From Rhizobiaceae bacterium MnEN-MB40S (GTDB lineage Bacteria; Pseudomonadota; Alphaproteobacteria; Rhizobiales; Rhizobiaceae), in assembly GCA_024343425.1 (NCBI GenBank), contig BRLC01000014.1:186001-250000 (forward strand): a stretch of DNA of 64,000 nucleotides, read 5' to 3'. A program made the position numbers and the translations under genes. This document shows positions 8,064 through 17,700 of this stretch, one piece after another; the first letter of the stretch is position 1; the number at the start of each line of letters is the position of its first letter. The notes below the pieces were generated by a model that did no database searches, was not told the DNA's origin, and saw nothing but the letters and a program-made list of their open reading frames with translations.

Positions 8064-9895
8064 GACGCGGCCGCTTTCGGTTTGAGGATACTGTCGGGCT
8101 TCGCCGCATAGCCGCGCGGCGTGTAGACCCACGAGCGACCGTCGCCCGTCTCGACAGTGCGGCTCATCGAGGAGCCGACGATGACGACGGTCAGCATATC
8201 GACATCATCGACATCAAGATCGGCCAGCGGTGCGACGCGCACCGTTTCACCAATGCGTCCGAGATTGGTGGCAAGCACCACCGGTGTGTCGGCGGGACGG
8301 GCCTTGAGCAATTCGTCCCGCGCCCAGGCGAGTTGCGTCCGGCGGCGCTTCGAGACCGGATTGTAAAAGGCGATCACGAAATCGGCCTCGCCCGCGGCCA
8401 TGACGCGCCGTTTGATCGATTCCCAGGGCGTGAGCAGATCGGATAGCGAAATCGTGCAGAAATCATGGCCCAGCGGCGCGCCGATGCGGGCTGCGGCCGC
8501 CTGCAGCGCCGAAATTCCCGGCGAGACATCGACAGCGATGCGTCGTGCCGCATCGCTCAATCCCTCGCCGGTATCCAGGAGTTCGAACACCAGGGTCGCC
8601 ATTGCATAGATGCCCGCATCTCCCGAACACACAAGAGAGACCGAGTTTCCCGCGCCGGCCAGTTCCATCGCATGGCGCACCCGCGGCTCTTCCTTGCCGA
8701 GATCGAAATCGTGACGTTGCTTGCCCTCGGCAAGCCGGCCGAGCAGATCGAGATAGAGCGAATAGCCGACGAGATCGGTGGACTGTTCGATCATATGCGA
8801 GACTTCCGGCGAGCGCCATTCAGCGGAGCCGGGTCCGATGCCAACGACGAACAACTGGCCGCGCGCGCGTCCACGCATGGCTGGCAGGACGGGTCGCGGC
8901 GAACGGGCGATCGCGCATGTCGCGCGCTGCGATTTGACTTTCGGCGCAATGAGCTCGGCCTCGGAGCCGGCAGCCGCCAATGCCGCGCCTTCCGCCACGC
9001 CATGACACCCGACCTCCCGGAACACGGTTTCGGACGGATTTTCGAGCCGACCGGCTTCGGCTTCCAGTTCCATCGCTGTAAAAAACCGGGCGGGCGCATT
9101 GAAATGCCGTGCAGCAGCCAGGATGGCGGCCTCATCGGCCTTGAGGTCTATCGAGTAGACGCCCGAAACAGCCGCGGGAGACAAATTGTTTGCCGCAAGC
9201 TGTCGCTCGACCAGCGCAATGACTTCCGCGGCCTCCGCGCCCCGCTCGCAGCCAACGCCAATGCACAGGGTCGCTGGCGCATAGACGAGTTCCAGCGTTT
9301 CCGGTTCAATGATCGTATCGCTGACAGTCAGCCGAACAGCCGCGTCATTTTCGAAGGGAATTTTCGATTGCGCCAGCCATTCCGCCTCGCCGATGAGCCT
9401 GGCGGATCGGCCAGCCACAAGCTCGGCCATGATGCCTCTGGCCTTCTGCGGATTGACTAGACGATATCCTTCTGGCGGCGCGTCGAGCGCAACGCCGAAC
9501 CTGAGGTCACCGGCAGTCGTCACGGCTGCATGACCATCAAGAATTGCAGCGGCGCGCCTTGCCAGATCGTTCGCTCCATGATGGCCACCGAGCAGGGGAA
9601 CCACACTGCGCCCGTCCTCGGACAGGCTCACAACGGGCGGCTCGCTGTACTTGTCCGAAAAAACAGGCGCGAGGATGCGGATCAGCGCCCCCGACGCCAT
9701 GAAGGCGATGATCGGCCGGCCGGTCTCGAAGAGATCCCTGATATGCTTCGCAGTGTCATCGAAGCGCACATCCGCATCGGCCACACGGTTCGCTGGTCCG
9801 TGTAATTCTCCGCCAAATTCCTCCGCGAGCTTGCGGGCGGACCCGATGCTTGTCTCGTTCAACAGGATGATCGCTGGTGACACATCAACGGGCAT
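8060..9895 (-). CDS. CbiG-CobJ fusion: C20 fragment extrusion and C17-methylation (ring contraction)
   Basis: About 611 residues combine two steps. The N-terminal part is CbiG: the CbiG_N region (LARRAAAILDG, AVTTAGDLRFGVA) is followed by the CobE/CbiG_C domain (LCIGVGCERGAEA, CHGVAEGAALAA). CbiG opens the ring A lactone and releases acetaldehyde in the early-cobalt route. The last 250 residues or so are CobJ/CbiH, the C17-methyltransferase (GQLFVVGIGPGS, LVCSGDAGIYAMA, VSPGISALQAAAARIG, FYNPVSKRR). Both parts look intact. I chose ATG 9895, overlapping the cobI stop by 11 bases, rather than 9931 inside cobI. The presence of CbiG, with CbiX nearby, argues that cobalt is inserted early. Confidence 0.9.
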   Translation of the reverse strand: MPVDVSPAIILLNETSIGSARKLAEEFGGELHGPANRVADADVRFDDTAKHIRDLFETGRPIIAFMASGALIRILAPVFSDKYSEPPVVSLSEDGRSVVPLLGGHHGANDLARRAAAILDGHAAVTTAGDLRFGVALDAPPEGYRLVNPQKARGIMAELVAGRSARLIGEAEWLAQSKIPFENDAAVRLTVSDTIIEPETLELVYAPATLCIGVGCERGAEAAEVIALVERQLAANNLSPAAVSGVYSIDLKADEAAILAAARHFNAPARFFTAMELEAEAGRLENPSETVFREVGCHGVAEGAALAAAGSEAELIAPKVKSQRATCAIARSPRPVLPAMRGRARGQLFVVGIGPGSAEWRSPEVSHMIEQSTDLVGYSLYLDLLGRLAEGKQRHDFDLGKEEPRVRHAMELAGAGNSVSLVCSGDAGIYAMATLVFELLDTGEGLSDAARRIAVDVSPGISALQAAAARIGAPLGHDFCTISLSDLLTPWESIKRRVMAAGEADFVIAFYNPVSKRRRTQLAWARDELLKARPADTPVVLATNLGRIGETVRVAPLADLDVDDVDMLTVVIVGSSMSRTVETGDGRSWVYTPRGYAAKPDSILKPKAAAS

Positions 9896-10628
9896 CGGCG
9901 TGCTCCCTGCCGGCCATCGGCCATGAGGCAACCCAGTCTTCCGCGCCCTTGTAAATCAGGATCATCGAAAAATAGGGCGCATCCGCATTCATGTCGGAAA
10001 GCGGCAGAATGCGCTGCTCTCCGAGAGAAATACGCTCCAGATAACCGGCGCGAGCGACCAGATTCAGACTCTCAAGCAAGCTCTTTATACGATTGAAATG
10101 TCGACCGATTTTAATAATGACAACTGCGTCGGACATGGTCAGGCGCGTGGCGATCTCTTCGTCCGGAAGGGTGCCCGGCACGACCGTCAGGATATCGTTG
10201 CGCGCCGCAAGCGGCCGACCGAGTGCGGCTGCTCCCGCCATCATGGACGAAACTCCAGGCACCACCTCGCAGGGATAGCGCTGCGCCAGCCGCTCATAGA
10301 GATACATGAAGGAGCCGTAGAAAAACGGATCGCCTTCGCACAGGACGGCGACATCCCTGCCCTCATCCAGATGGACGGACAGGTCGCGCGCCGCCTCGTC
10401 ATAGACGGCCTTTGCGGGAAAACGCTCTGTGCGCATCGGCACGATGATCGGATATTCGATCCGGTCTTCCCGAATGTATTGACTGACGATGCTTCGCGCG
10501 AAACTTGGTCCCGTATCGGGTTGCGGATAGGCGACGACCGGAGCCGCGCCCAGGACGCGATGCGCCTTGAGCGTCAGAAGCTCCGGATCGCCCGGACCGA
10601 TGCCGAGACCGTAAAGCGTGCCTGTCAT
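9885..10628 (-). CDS. cobI: Precorrin-2 C20-methyltransferase CobI
   Basis: This 247-residue tetrapyrrole methylase adds the C20 methyl group to precorrin-2 or cobalt-precorrin-2. Motifs include GTLYGLGIGPGDPELLTLKA, VAYPQPD, VAVLCEGDPFFYGSFMYLYERL and CEVVPGVSSMMAGAAALG. The ATG at 10628 overlaps the cobL stop as ATGA; the longer frame start adds ten residues within cobL and is unlikely. It sits in the expected place between cobL and the cbiG-cobJ fusion. Motifs alone do not separate CobI from CbiL. Confidence 0.93.
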   Translation of the reverse strand: MTGTLYGLGIGPGDPELLTLKAHRVLGAAPVVAYPQPDTGPSFARSIVSQYIREDRIEYPIIVPMRTERFPAKAVYDEAARDLSVHLDEGRDVAVLCEGDPFFYGSFMYLYERLAQRYPCEVVPGVSSMMAGAAALGRPLAARNDILTVVPGTLPDEEIATRLTMSDAVVIIKIGRHFNRIKSLLESLNLVARAGYLERISLGEQRILPLSDMNADAPYFSMILIYKGAEDWVASWPMAGREHADAR

Positions 10629-11890
10629 TCGCTCTCCAGCGGCTTGTCGACGGCCCATTGCGTGACCGGCATCAGCGGTTTCCAGCCGGAAAATCCGCCG
10701 ATCTTTTCAAGGCGTGATACGGCGATCCTTCGCATCATCCCGCCATGGGTGCGATGCAGGTCTGCAAGACGGGTTTCGCCCTCGATCGTCACGACATTGG
10801 CGACCAGCCGCCCGCCCGGTTTCAGAGCTTCCCAGCAGTTTTCGAACACGCCTTCATCCGTGACGCCGCCACCTATGAAGATCGCATCCGGTCGATCCAG
10901 ATCCTTCAGCGCGGTCGGGGCTTCGCCAGTGAATACCTTTATCCGCGGTGTTCCAAGGGCGGCGGCGTTGTCGGCGATCATGCGAACGCGCTCGCGTTTT
11001 GCCTCAACGGCGAACGCCTTTGCTCCACGGGCGGCGCGCATCCACTCGATGGCGATCGAACCGCAACCGGCGCCGACATCCCAAAGCAAGGCCATAGGAC
11101 ACGGCTTCAGCGCAGCAAGGGTCGCCGCGCGCACTTCCGATTTCGTCAGTTGACCGTCATGGATAAAGGCCTCGTCGGACAGACCCGGCACAGCCGGATA
11201 AAGAGCAGCGCCTTCGCTGGCGACGCACTCGACGCCGAGCACATTGAAATCGGCGAATTTCGGATTGTCCGGATCATACGGTCCGACCTCGTCGGCGATG
11301 AGTTTCACTGTCCGCTCGCGATTGCCGCCCATGTGTTCCAGCACGGTCATCACCGAACGGCCATAGCCGCGCGCAACCAGAATATCCGCCACTTCATGGA
11401 TCGTGCGCGCAACGGAAGTCAGCGACACGATGCGGTTTTCCGGCAGGATATGAGGATGGACGCCAACCACGGCGCGTCCATGCAAGGAAATGCAGGCGGC
11501 GTCGGAAAGCGACCAGCCCAGCCTTGCCGCGGCCAGCGAGAAGCCGGACGGCGAAGGGATGACCTGCATTTCCTCAGCCGCCAGCTTGCGCCGCATCGTC
11601 GCGCCAATGCCGAAATGCATCGGGTCTCCGGTTGCGAGGATAGTGACCGGGCGGCCGCGACGCTCTTCGAGAAACTTGAGCGTCGGACCGACGCCCATCG
11701 TCCACGGGACGATCTCGGCTTCGCTCAGTCCTAGCGTCGCAAGATCGAGATTTTCAAGCACGCGTTCCGGCGCCACTAGCGTTTCAGCCTGCTTGACCAG
11801 TTCGATGGCCTGCGGGGTCAGCGTTGCAATTCCGTCGTCGCCAATCCCCACGATGGTCAACCACGGCTTCAATGTCTGTGTCATGTTCAA
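10625..11890 (-). CDS. cobL: Precorrin-6Y C5,15-methyltransferase (decarboxylating) CobL
   Basis: This 421-residue protein is a fusion of CbiE- and CbiT-like domains. The first half (WLTIVGIGDDGIATLTPQA, ATGDPMHFGIGA, PSPSGFSLAAARLGW) is the tetrapyrrole methylase acting at C5 or C15. The second half has the class I SAM-binding motif LLWDVGAGCGSIAIEWMRAA, methylates the other position and decarboxylates the C12 acetate. Length matches typical CobL. Both ends overlap neighbours by four bases (cobH upstream, cobI downstream), consistent with one polycistronic message. Confidence 0.94.
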   Translation of the reverse strand: MNMTQTLKPWLTIVGIGDDGIATLTPQAIELVKQAETLVAPERVLENLDLATLGLSEAEIVPWTMGVGPTLKFLEERRGRPVTILATGDPMHFGIGATMRRKLAAEEMQVIPSPSGFSLAAARLGWSLSDAACISLHGRAVVGVHPHILPENRIVSLTSVARTIHEVADILVARGYGRSVMTVLEHMGGNRERTVKLIADEVGPYDPDNPKFADFNVLGVECVASEGAALYPAVPGLSDEAFIHDGQLTKSEVRAATLAALKPCPMALLWDVGAGCGSIAIEWMRAARGAKAFAVEAKRERVRMIADNAAALGTPRIKVFTGEAPTALKDLDRPDAIFIGGGVTDEGVFENCWEALKPGGRLVANVVTIEGETRLADLHRTHGGMMRRIAVSRLEKIGGFSGWKPLMPVTQWAVDKPLESE

Positions 11891-12528
11891 GTCTTCAGCC
11901 CTCCGGCGACAGCATTGACGATACTTGCGGCCATGGCGCTGCCGCCACGCCTCCCTCTGACGACCACGTGGGGTATGGCGCCTGCGTCAGCAATCAGAGA
12001 TTCCTTGGATTCCGCAGCGCCTACGAACCCGACAGGCGCTGCGACAATGAGCGCCGGCGGCGGCAAACCGCGATCCAGCAGCTCAAGCAAATGAAAGAGG
12101 GCCGTCGGCGCATTTCCGATGGCGACGATGCTGCCCGGCAACCGGTCGCTGAGCGTTTCGATTGCCGCGGCGGATCGGGTCGTTCCCCGATCGGAAGCCA
12201 ATTGCTTCGCCGCCGCCGATCCGACATTGCAGAGCAATTCGGTTTCGTTCGGCAGCAGCCTGCGCGTGACGCCGTGTCGGACCATTTCGACATCGCAGAT
12301 GATCGCGCATCCGTTGTCGAGCGCCGCGCGACCCGCCTCAGCGGCGTCAGCCGACATGACCAGATCATCGACGATATCGACCATGCCGCAGGCATGAATC
12401 ACTCTTATAGCAATCTCGTCCAAACTACCGGGAAACCTCGATAAATCCGCCTCACGCCGGATCGTGGCGAAGCTTTCGCGATAGATCGCCTGCGGATCGC
12501 GGATGTAGTCCATCGCGGCTTCCACCAT
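11887..12528 (-). CDS. cobH: Precorrin-8X methylmutase CobH
   Basis: This 213-residue enzyme moves the methyl group from C11 to C12 to give hydrogenobyrinic or cobyrinic acid, the first true corrin with the final methyl pattern. The family catalytic histidine is present in IRVIHACGMVDI (His45), and GNAPTALFHLLEL plus PVGFVGAAESKESL match the substrate pocket. The start overlaps the cbiX stop by one base (TAATG) and the stop overlaps cobL. Nothing looks abnormal. Confidence 0.94.
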   Translation of the reverse strand: MVEAAMDYIRDPQAIYRESFATIRREADLSRFPGSLDEIAIRVIHACGMVDIVDDLVMSADAAEAGRAALDNGCAIICDVEMVRHGVTRRLLPNETELLCNVGSAAAKQLASDRGTTRSAAAIETLSDRLPGSIVAIGNAPTALFHLLELLDRGLPPPALIVAAPVGFVGAAESKESLIADAGAIPHVVVRGRRGGSAMAASIVNAVAGGLKT

Positions 12529-13664
12529 TACTTGCCCCGCTCCATCGACTTCGGTCCATGCGGATGATCCGCATGGGGATAGGGATGGTGGTGATGATCA
12601 TGATGATGGTCGTGATCGTGGTCGTGATGGTGGTGATGATGTCCGTGACTGTGGCCATGATCATGCGCATGGTCATGGTTGTGCAGCGGCGTGAAGGGAA
12701 GGCCATGCTTGCGGCAGAAGTCTTCATCACGGCATGACGCATCGCAGTCGCCCTCGCAGGGACAATTCTCAAGTCCACCGCCGATTCCCTCGACGTGATG
12801 GTGATGGCTTTCCTGAGCGGCCCCCACCTCCGCCTCGAAACCGAGCACCTGTTCGCGGTATTTGCACATCTGGCAGTTCATCACCGCCTGCCCTGCCCGT
12901 GTTTCCTCGACACGATCCTCGAACGTATCAAGCACGAGTTGATGATCGTTGAGATAGTCCGCCTTGACGAAATCGATCTCCGGATGATCGGCGGCGACAA
13001 CATCTGTGTAGCTGTAGATCCGCTTCACGAGAACGCCTGTGAAGAGGAAATAGGGAAATACGACAATGCGCCGGTAACCGAGCTTTGCGGCGTGGCGCAA
13101 TCCAGGCTCCACCAGGGGAAAGGTCACGCCGGAATAGCAGGTTTCGCCCCAACCGAAGCCCATGCCTTCCCAGAGCATGCGCATGACTTTCGCGACGTTG
13201 GAGTTGGCGTCGGGATCGGAAGCGCCGCGACCGACGACCATCAGCAGCGTCTGGTGAAGAGGGATCGATTCCTTCTCTTCGTCGGCGGCCTCGATCGCTT
13301 CCCGGATCCGTTCGCCGGCTGCCCGGATCATCTTCAGATCAACGCCGAGTTCGCGGCCGTAATCGATCTGTATATCGTGGTGCGCCGCCTGATAGGTATT
13401 GAGCACCGATGGAATGTCGTTCTTTGCGTGACCGGCCGCAAACAACATGCCTGGCACGGCCAGGACGCGCGTGACGCCCTGCTCGCGCAGGCGATCAAGA
13501 CCCGAATGAATCACCGGATTGCAGAATTCGAGATAACCATATTCTACCGGCGTGCTCTCATAACGCGCCTTCAGTCCCTCGGCGACCTTGGCGAATTCAC
13601 GCGCAGCGTTCTGGTTGCGACTGCCGTGGCCGCAGACCATGATGCCGATTTTTTCCTGTTTCAC
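12528..13664 (-). CDS. cbiX: Sirohydrochlorin cobaltochelatase CbiX, long form with Cys-rich and His-rich tail
   Basis: This 378-residue protein inserts Co2+ into sirohydrochlorin, the early-cobalt entry to cobalamin. Residues 1-240 hold two CbiX chelatase repeats (GIMVCGHGSRN with the metal-facing His, and LLMVVGRGASDPDANSN). NCQMCKYREQ matches the MCKYR region seen in long CbiX proteins, where an Fe-S centre has been described. Next comes a short cysteine run (CPCEGDCDASC) and a tail with about 30 His mixed with Asp, which probably binds or stores cobalt or nickel. The codons of this tail form a GAT/CAT/CAC low-complexity stretch at about 12560-12690. It overlaps the DUF6732-like gene upstream (ATGA). 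Confidence 0.92.
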   Translation of the reverse strand: MKQEKIGIMVCGHGSRNQNAAREFAKVAEGLKARYESTPVEYGYLEFCNPVIHSGLDRLREQGVTRVLAVPGMLFAAGHAKNDIPSVLNTYQAAHHDIQIDYGRELGVDLKMIRAAGERIREAIEAADEEKESIPLHQTLLMVVGRGASDPDANSNVAKVMRMLWEGMGFGWGETCYSGVTFPLVEPGLRHAAKLGYRRIVVFPYFLFTGVLVKRIYSYTDVVAADHPEIDFVKADYLNDHQLVLDTFEDRVEETRAGQAVMNCQMCKYREQVLGFEAEVGAAQESHHHHVEGIGGGLENCPCEGDCDASCRDEDFCRKHGLPFTPLHNHDHAHDHGHSHGHHHHHHDHDHDHHHDHHHHPYPHADHPHGPKSMERGK

Positions 13665-13891
13665 GCCGCGGCCTCTTCCGCGCCGTCCGCTTCGGCTTCG
13701 GCATCGGATTCGTCTTCAGACTTCTTTTTCTTGCCAGCCTTGTGAGCAAGGGCCGCGATGGCGGCGGCGCCCAGAGCCGCTGCAAGGCCGATCCAGTGCG
13801 AATGCCCGGCGACCTCGCCCAAATGTCCCATATGAGCGAAGGCGGGCACTGGCGATGCAAGAAAAATTGTTGCGGCGAATGTGCGTGTCAT
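13661..13891 (-). CDS. Small secreted or membrane protein of a cobalamin cluster (DUF6732-like)
   Basis: This 76-residue protein has a signal peptide (MTRTFAATIFLASPVPAFA), a His-containing mature start (HMGHLGEVAGHSHW), one hydrophobic segment (GLAAALGAAAIAALAH), then a charged KKKK/acidic tail. I recall the pattern as DUF6732, a family with no assigned function often found beside cobalamin genes; that link is from memory. The gene overlaps the cbiX start by four bases, so it is translated with it. Periplasmic histidines ahead of one membrane span suggest metal handling, perhaps with CbtA/CbtB, but that is a guess. Confidence 0.7.
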   Translation of the reverse strand: MTRTFAATIFLASPVPAFAHMGHLGEVAGHSHWIGLAAALGAAAIAALAHKAGKKKKSEDESDAEAEADGAEEAAA

Positions 13892-14136
13892 CGAAGGTCT
13901 CCAGGCGGCGTTGGTTCGTGCACGAAACGCCTCGACGGCTCAAACCGCCGCGCCGGTCTGGACAGCTCCGGAATTGTCCCCCGATATGGGTCGGCCTCAC
14001 CGGAATTTCTCGCAGCCCGATCGCATCGGACGCCGTCACACGCTGTCGACCTTTGTAGGCTGCGTGACCCATTGCGTCAAACATAAAGGCGGCGTTCACC
14101 ACCCCATCCACGACACGGCGGAAGCGTCACGGCTGA
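13892..14136. other. 245-base gap inside the cob operon
   Basis: This is the only sizeable gap in the minus-strand unit from cbtB to cobM. I see no cobalamin riboswitch core (no B12 box on the minus strand), no terminator with a T-run and no convincing frame. It may hold an internal promoter for the DUF6732-like gene and cbiX onwards. Confidence 0.4.
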
Positions 14137-14775
14137 TCAGAATTCGATGCCGACCTGCGCCTTCACTCCGGAACGGAACGGATGCTTGATCACTTCCATT
14201 TCGGTTACAAGATCGGCAAAATCGATCAGATCATCCTTGGCGTTGCGCCCGGTGATGATGACGTGCTTCATCGGCGGCTTCAAGCTGAGAACGTCCAGCA
14301 CTTCTTCGAGCGGCAAATAGTCATAGCGCAACACGATGTTCAGTTCGTCGCACAGCACCATGTCGTGCTCGTCGTCGAGGATCATCTGCTTCGCCTTTTC
14401 CCAGGCCTGGCGCGCCGCCGCGATGTCACGCTGCCGATCCTGAGTTTCCCATGTGAAGCCCTCGCCCATCGTCGCAAGCGTCACCTGGTCAGGGAAGGCT
14501 TCCAGAACCTTGCGCTCGCCGGTTCCCCATTTGCCCTTCACGAATTGCACGACGCCCACCTTCATGCCATTGCCGATTGCCCTGAACACCATGCCGAAGG
14601 CGGCCGTGGACTTGCCCTTGCCCTTGCCCGTGTGAACGATCGTCAGCCCCTTCTCCACGGTCTTGGTGGCGATTATCTTGTCCCGGGCGGCCTTTTTCTT
14701 CCGCATCTTTTCGGCGTGACGGGCGTCGAGTTCTTCCTCAGTCATCGCTTTCAGCTTGTCCGATTTGTCAGCCAT
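14137..14775 (-). CDS. cobO: Cob(I)yrinic acid a,c-diamide adenosyltransferase CobO
   Basis: This 212-residue CobA/BtuR-type enzyme transfers the 5'-deoxyadenosyl group from ATP to cobalt(I) of the corrin. The unusual P-loop HTGKGKGKSTAAFG lies at residues 48-61, after a long basic helix (KMRKKKAARDKI). VLCDELNIVLRYDYL and HVIITGRNA are further family signatures. Its start overlaps the end of cobN by eight bases. This is the Salmonella CobA family, not the PduO or EutT type. Confidence 0.95.
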   Translation of the reverse strand: MADKSDKLKAMTEEELDARHAEKMRKKKAARDKIIATKTVEKGLTIVHTGKGKGKSTAAFGMVFRAIGNGMKVGVVQFVKGKWGTGERKVLEAFPDQVTLATMGEGFTWETQDRQRDIAAARQAWEKAKQMILDDEHDMVLCDELNIVLRYDYLPLEEVLDVLSLKPPMKHVIITGRNAKDDLIDFADLVTEMEVIKHPFRSGVKAQVGIEF

Positions 14776-17700
14776 GGGCGTTTTCCCGTTCCTTCATGCC
14801 GATGATTTCCTCCAGCGCAAATTGTGCCGAGTTCGAACGCGGTGTCCAGAGCTTGCGTTCTATCGCCTCCAGCAATCTGTCGGTTATTTCACGGAAAGCG
14901 GCGTCATTGTTTGTCTCCATGAAGTCGCGCACAGCCTCGTCCGAAATAAAGGCGTCGTAGACTGCATCGAAATGATGGTCACGGACCGCTCCTGTGGTCG
15001 CCGCGAAGGCAAACATGTAGTCGACCGTCGCCGCAATCTCGAATGCGCCCTTGTAGCCGTGCCGCATGACCCCCGCGATCCATTTCGGGTTGACGACACG
15101 GGCGCGCACCACGCGACCGATCTCGTCTTCCAGCGTCCGGATCACGGGTCGTTCCGGGCGAGAATGGTCGTTGTGATAGACCGTCGGACGCGCGCCGGTA
15201 ACGGACTTCACCGCCGTCGTCATGCCGCCTTCGAACTGATAGTAGTCGTCGCTGTCGAGCAAGTCGTGTTCGCGATTGTCCTGATTCTGGATGACTGCCT
15301 CGATCGTGCCCAGCCGGCGGTCCAGCGCCTTTCGGTCCCCCTCGCCTTCAACGCCGGCGCCATAGGCGTAGCTGCCCCAGACCTTGTAAGCTTCGGCAAG
15401 ATCTTCGTCCGACTGCCAGCCCCTTTCGTCGATCAACGCCTGCAGTCCAGCGCCGTAGGCGCCCGGTTTCGAACCGAAGACGCGGAAGCCGGATTTGCGA
15501 AGCGCCTCAGCCGGACTTACTCCTGCCTGTTCCAGGGATGCCCGTTCCGCCGTCATGCGCGCCGCGACCGGATTGTCGCCGGTATCTTCCTCCAGCGCGC
15601 CTACGGCGCGGATCGCCTGGTCGAACAGGGCGATCTGATCCGGGAAGGCGTCGCGAAAGAAGCCGGAGATGCGCAAGGTCACATCAACGCGCGGTCGGCC
15701 AAGTTTGGCGATCGGCATGATCTCGTATCCGGTCACGCGGCGCGAAGCGCTGTCCCAGACCGGTTTGACGCCAATCAGCGCCAGGGCCTGTGCAATGTCG
15801 TCGCCACCGGTGCGCATGTTCGACGTGCCCCAGGCGGTGAGACCGAAGGATGTCGGCCATTCTCCATTGTCCTGCGTATAGCGCGTTATCAGCATTTCGG
15901 CTGATTTGCGACCAAGTTCCCAGGCGGTTTCCGTCGGCACGCTTCGGCTGTCCACGGAATAGAAATTGCGACCTGTGGGCAATACTTCCGGTTTGCCTCG
16001 CGTCGGCGCGCCAGATGGTCCCGGGTCCACGAAACGCCCGGACAGCGCTTTTAAAAACCCCTGTATCTCCGCAGCTCCGCAAGCGCGCACCGAAGGTTCT
16101 ACCGCATCTTTGACGCCACGCAGCACCGCCTGCGTAGCGACCCACGCCGAGGGACAGGAATGGGAACCGGAGACGAGGTCGGTCGCGAGCAGTTCGATCC
16201 GTTCCACCGTGTCTCCATGCGTGCGCCACGAATCATTAGCTTGTTGCGCGAGAACATCCGGGCGCAGCCCTTCCCAGGCCGCGCCCATCGGACAATCGAG
16301 CGGGTCGAAGTCGAGGCCCAGATCTTCCGCAATTGCTCGTTGGAGGCTTGCGTCGGCGCCTTCCCCCGCGCCTCTCGGAACCCGCACAAGAGCGGTGACG
16401 AGATCATCTAGCAGCCGTCCTTCCGGAGATTTTCCGAAGATGTGCAGACCATCCCTGATCTGCATTTCCTTGAGATCGCACAGATAGGCGTCCAGTTTTT
16501 CGAGCGCCGTATCATCACTGTCGCCGCCCACGATGCCTACGTCCAAATCGAGACCGATATCGCGGACAAGATCGAGAATACGGGATTTCAGGAGCTTCAG
16601 GCGACGCGGATCGCTGCCTGAAGCCTCGTAATATTCGTCGACAAGCGCCTCCAGATCCTTCAGCGCGCCATAGGACTCGGCGCGTGTAAGCGGCGGCGTC
16701 AGGTGATCAATGATAACGGCGGCCGTGCGCCGCTTCGCCTGCGTGCCTTCGCCGGGATCGTTGACGATAAAAGGATAGACATGCGGCGTCGGACCAAGCA
16801 ACGCATCCGGCCAGCACTCGGCCGACAGCGCCAGCGCCTTTCCCGGCAACCATTCAAGGTTTCCGTGCTTACCCATATGCGCGACGATATCCGCGCCAAA
16901 ACTCTGACGTAGCCAGGCGTAGAATGCGATATAGCCGTGTGGAGGAACAAGATCCGGAGAATGATAGGTCTCTTTCGGATCGACATTATATCCGCGCGCC
17001 GGCTGTATGCCGACCACCGTCTCGCCAAGGCGCATCAGAGGAAGAGCAAAACTACCTTCGCGGTAGAATGGATCGTCCTCGGGGCCGCCCCAGCGGTCGA
17101 CGACTTCCCGCCGGATCTTGTCTGGCAGCGCGCCAAAGAATCGACGATAGGTCTCAAGGGACAGCGTCTCGCGGATTTCGCGCGCATCGACCGCCGCATT
17201 GGTGGGCCCGGCCATCAGCAGGTTCATCAGCGCATTGCCGTCCGCGGGAATCACGTCAACGCTATAGCCTGCTTCTCGCATGGCGTTCAGAACTTCGACC
17301 GTTCCGGCCGGCGTATCAAGCCCGACGCCGTTGCCGAGTCGACCGTCCCTGTTGGGGTAATTGGCGAGAATGAGCGCGACACGGCGGTCCTGCGGCTGTT
17401 TGCGGCGGAGCTGCGCCCAACTGGCGGCAAGACGGGCCGCGAATACGACGCGATCGGCAACCGGTTCGTGCGTGACGATGTTGGTCTCGACCGCCTCGTC
17501 CCATGTACCGGCTGATTTGAAAGAAATGGCGCGGGACAGAATCCGACCATCGACTTCGGGCAACGCCACATTCATCGCCAGATCACGCGCCGTAAGCCCC
17601 TGTGCAGAGCCTTGCCAATTTTCAAACGTCGATCCGGACAGGATAACCTGGAGAACCGGCGCGCCGGTAGACTCCAGCACGGTCGGGCGCCTGTCTCCGC

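Noticed and set aside
8465..9460. A 331-codon plus-strand frame opposite the cbiG-cobJ fusion
   Set aside because: The minus-strand fusion carries both domains intact, so this is an antisense shadow.
12550..12700. A DNA repeat or CRISPR-like array in the GAT/CAT-rich stretch
   Set aside because: It is the codon run of the His/Asp-rich tail of CbiX; there are no spacers or regular repeat units.
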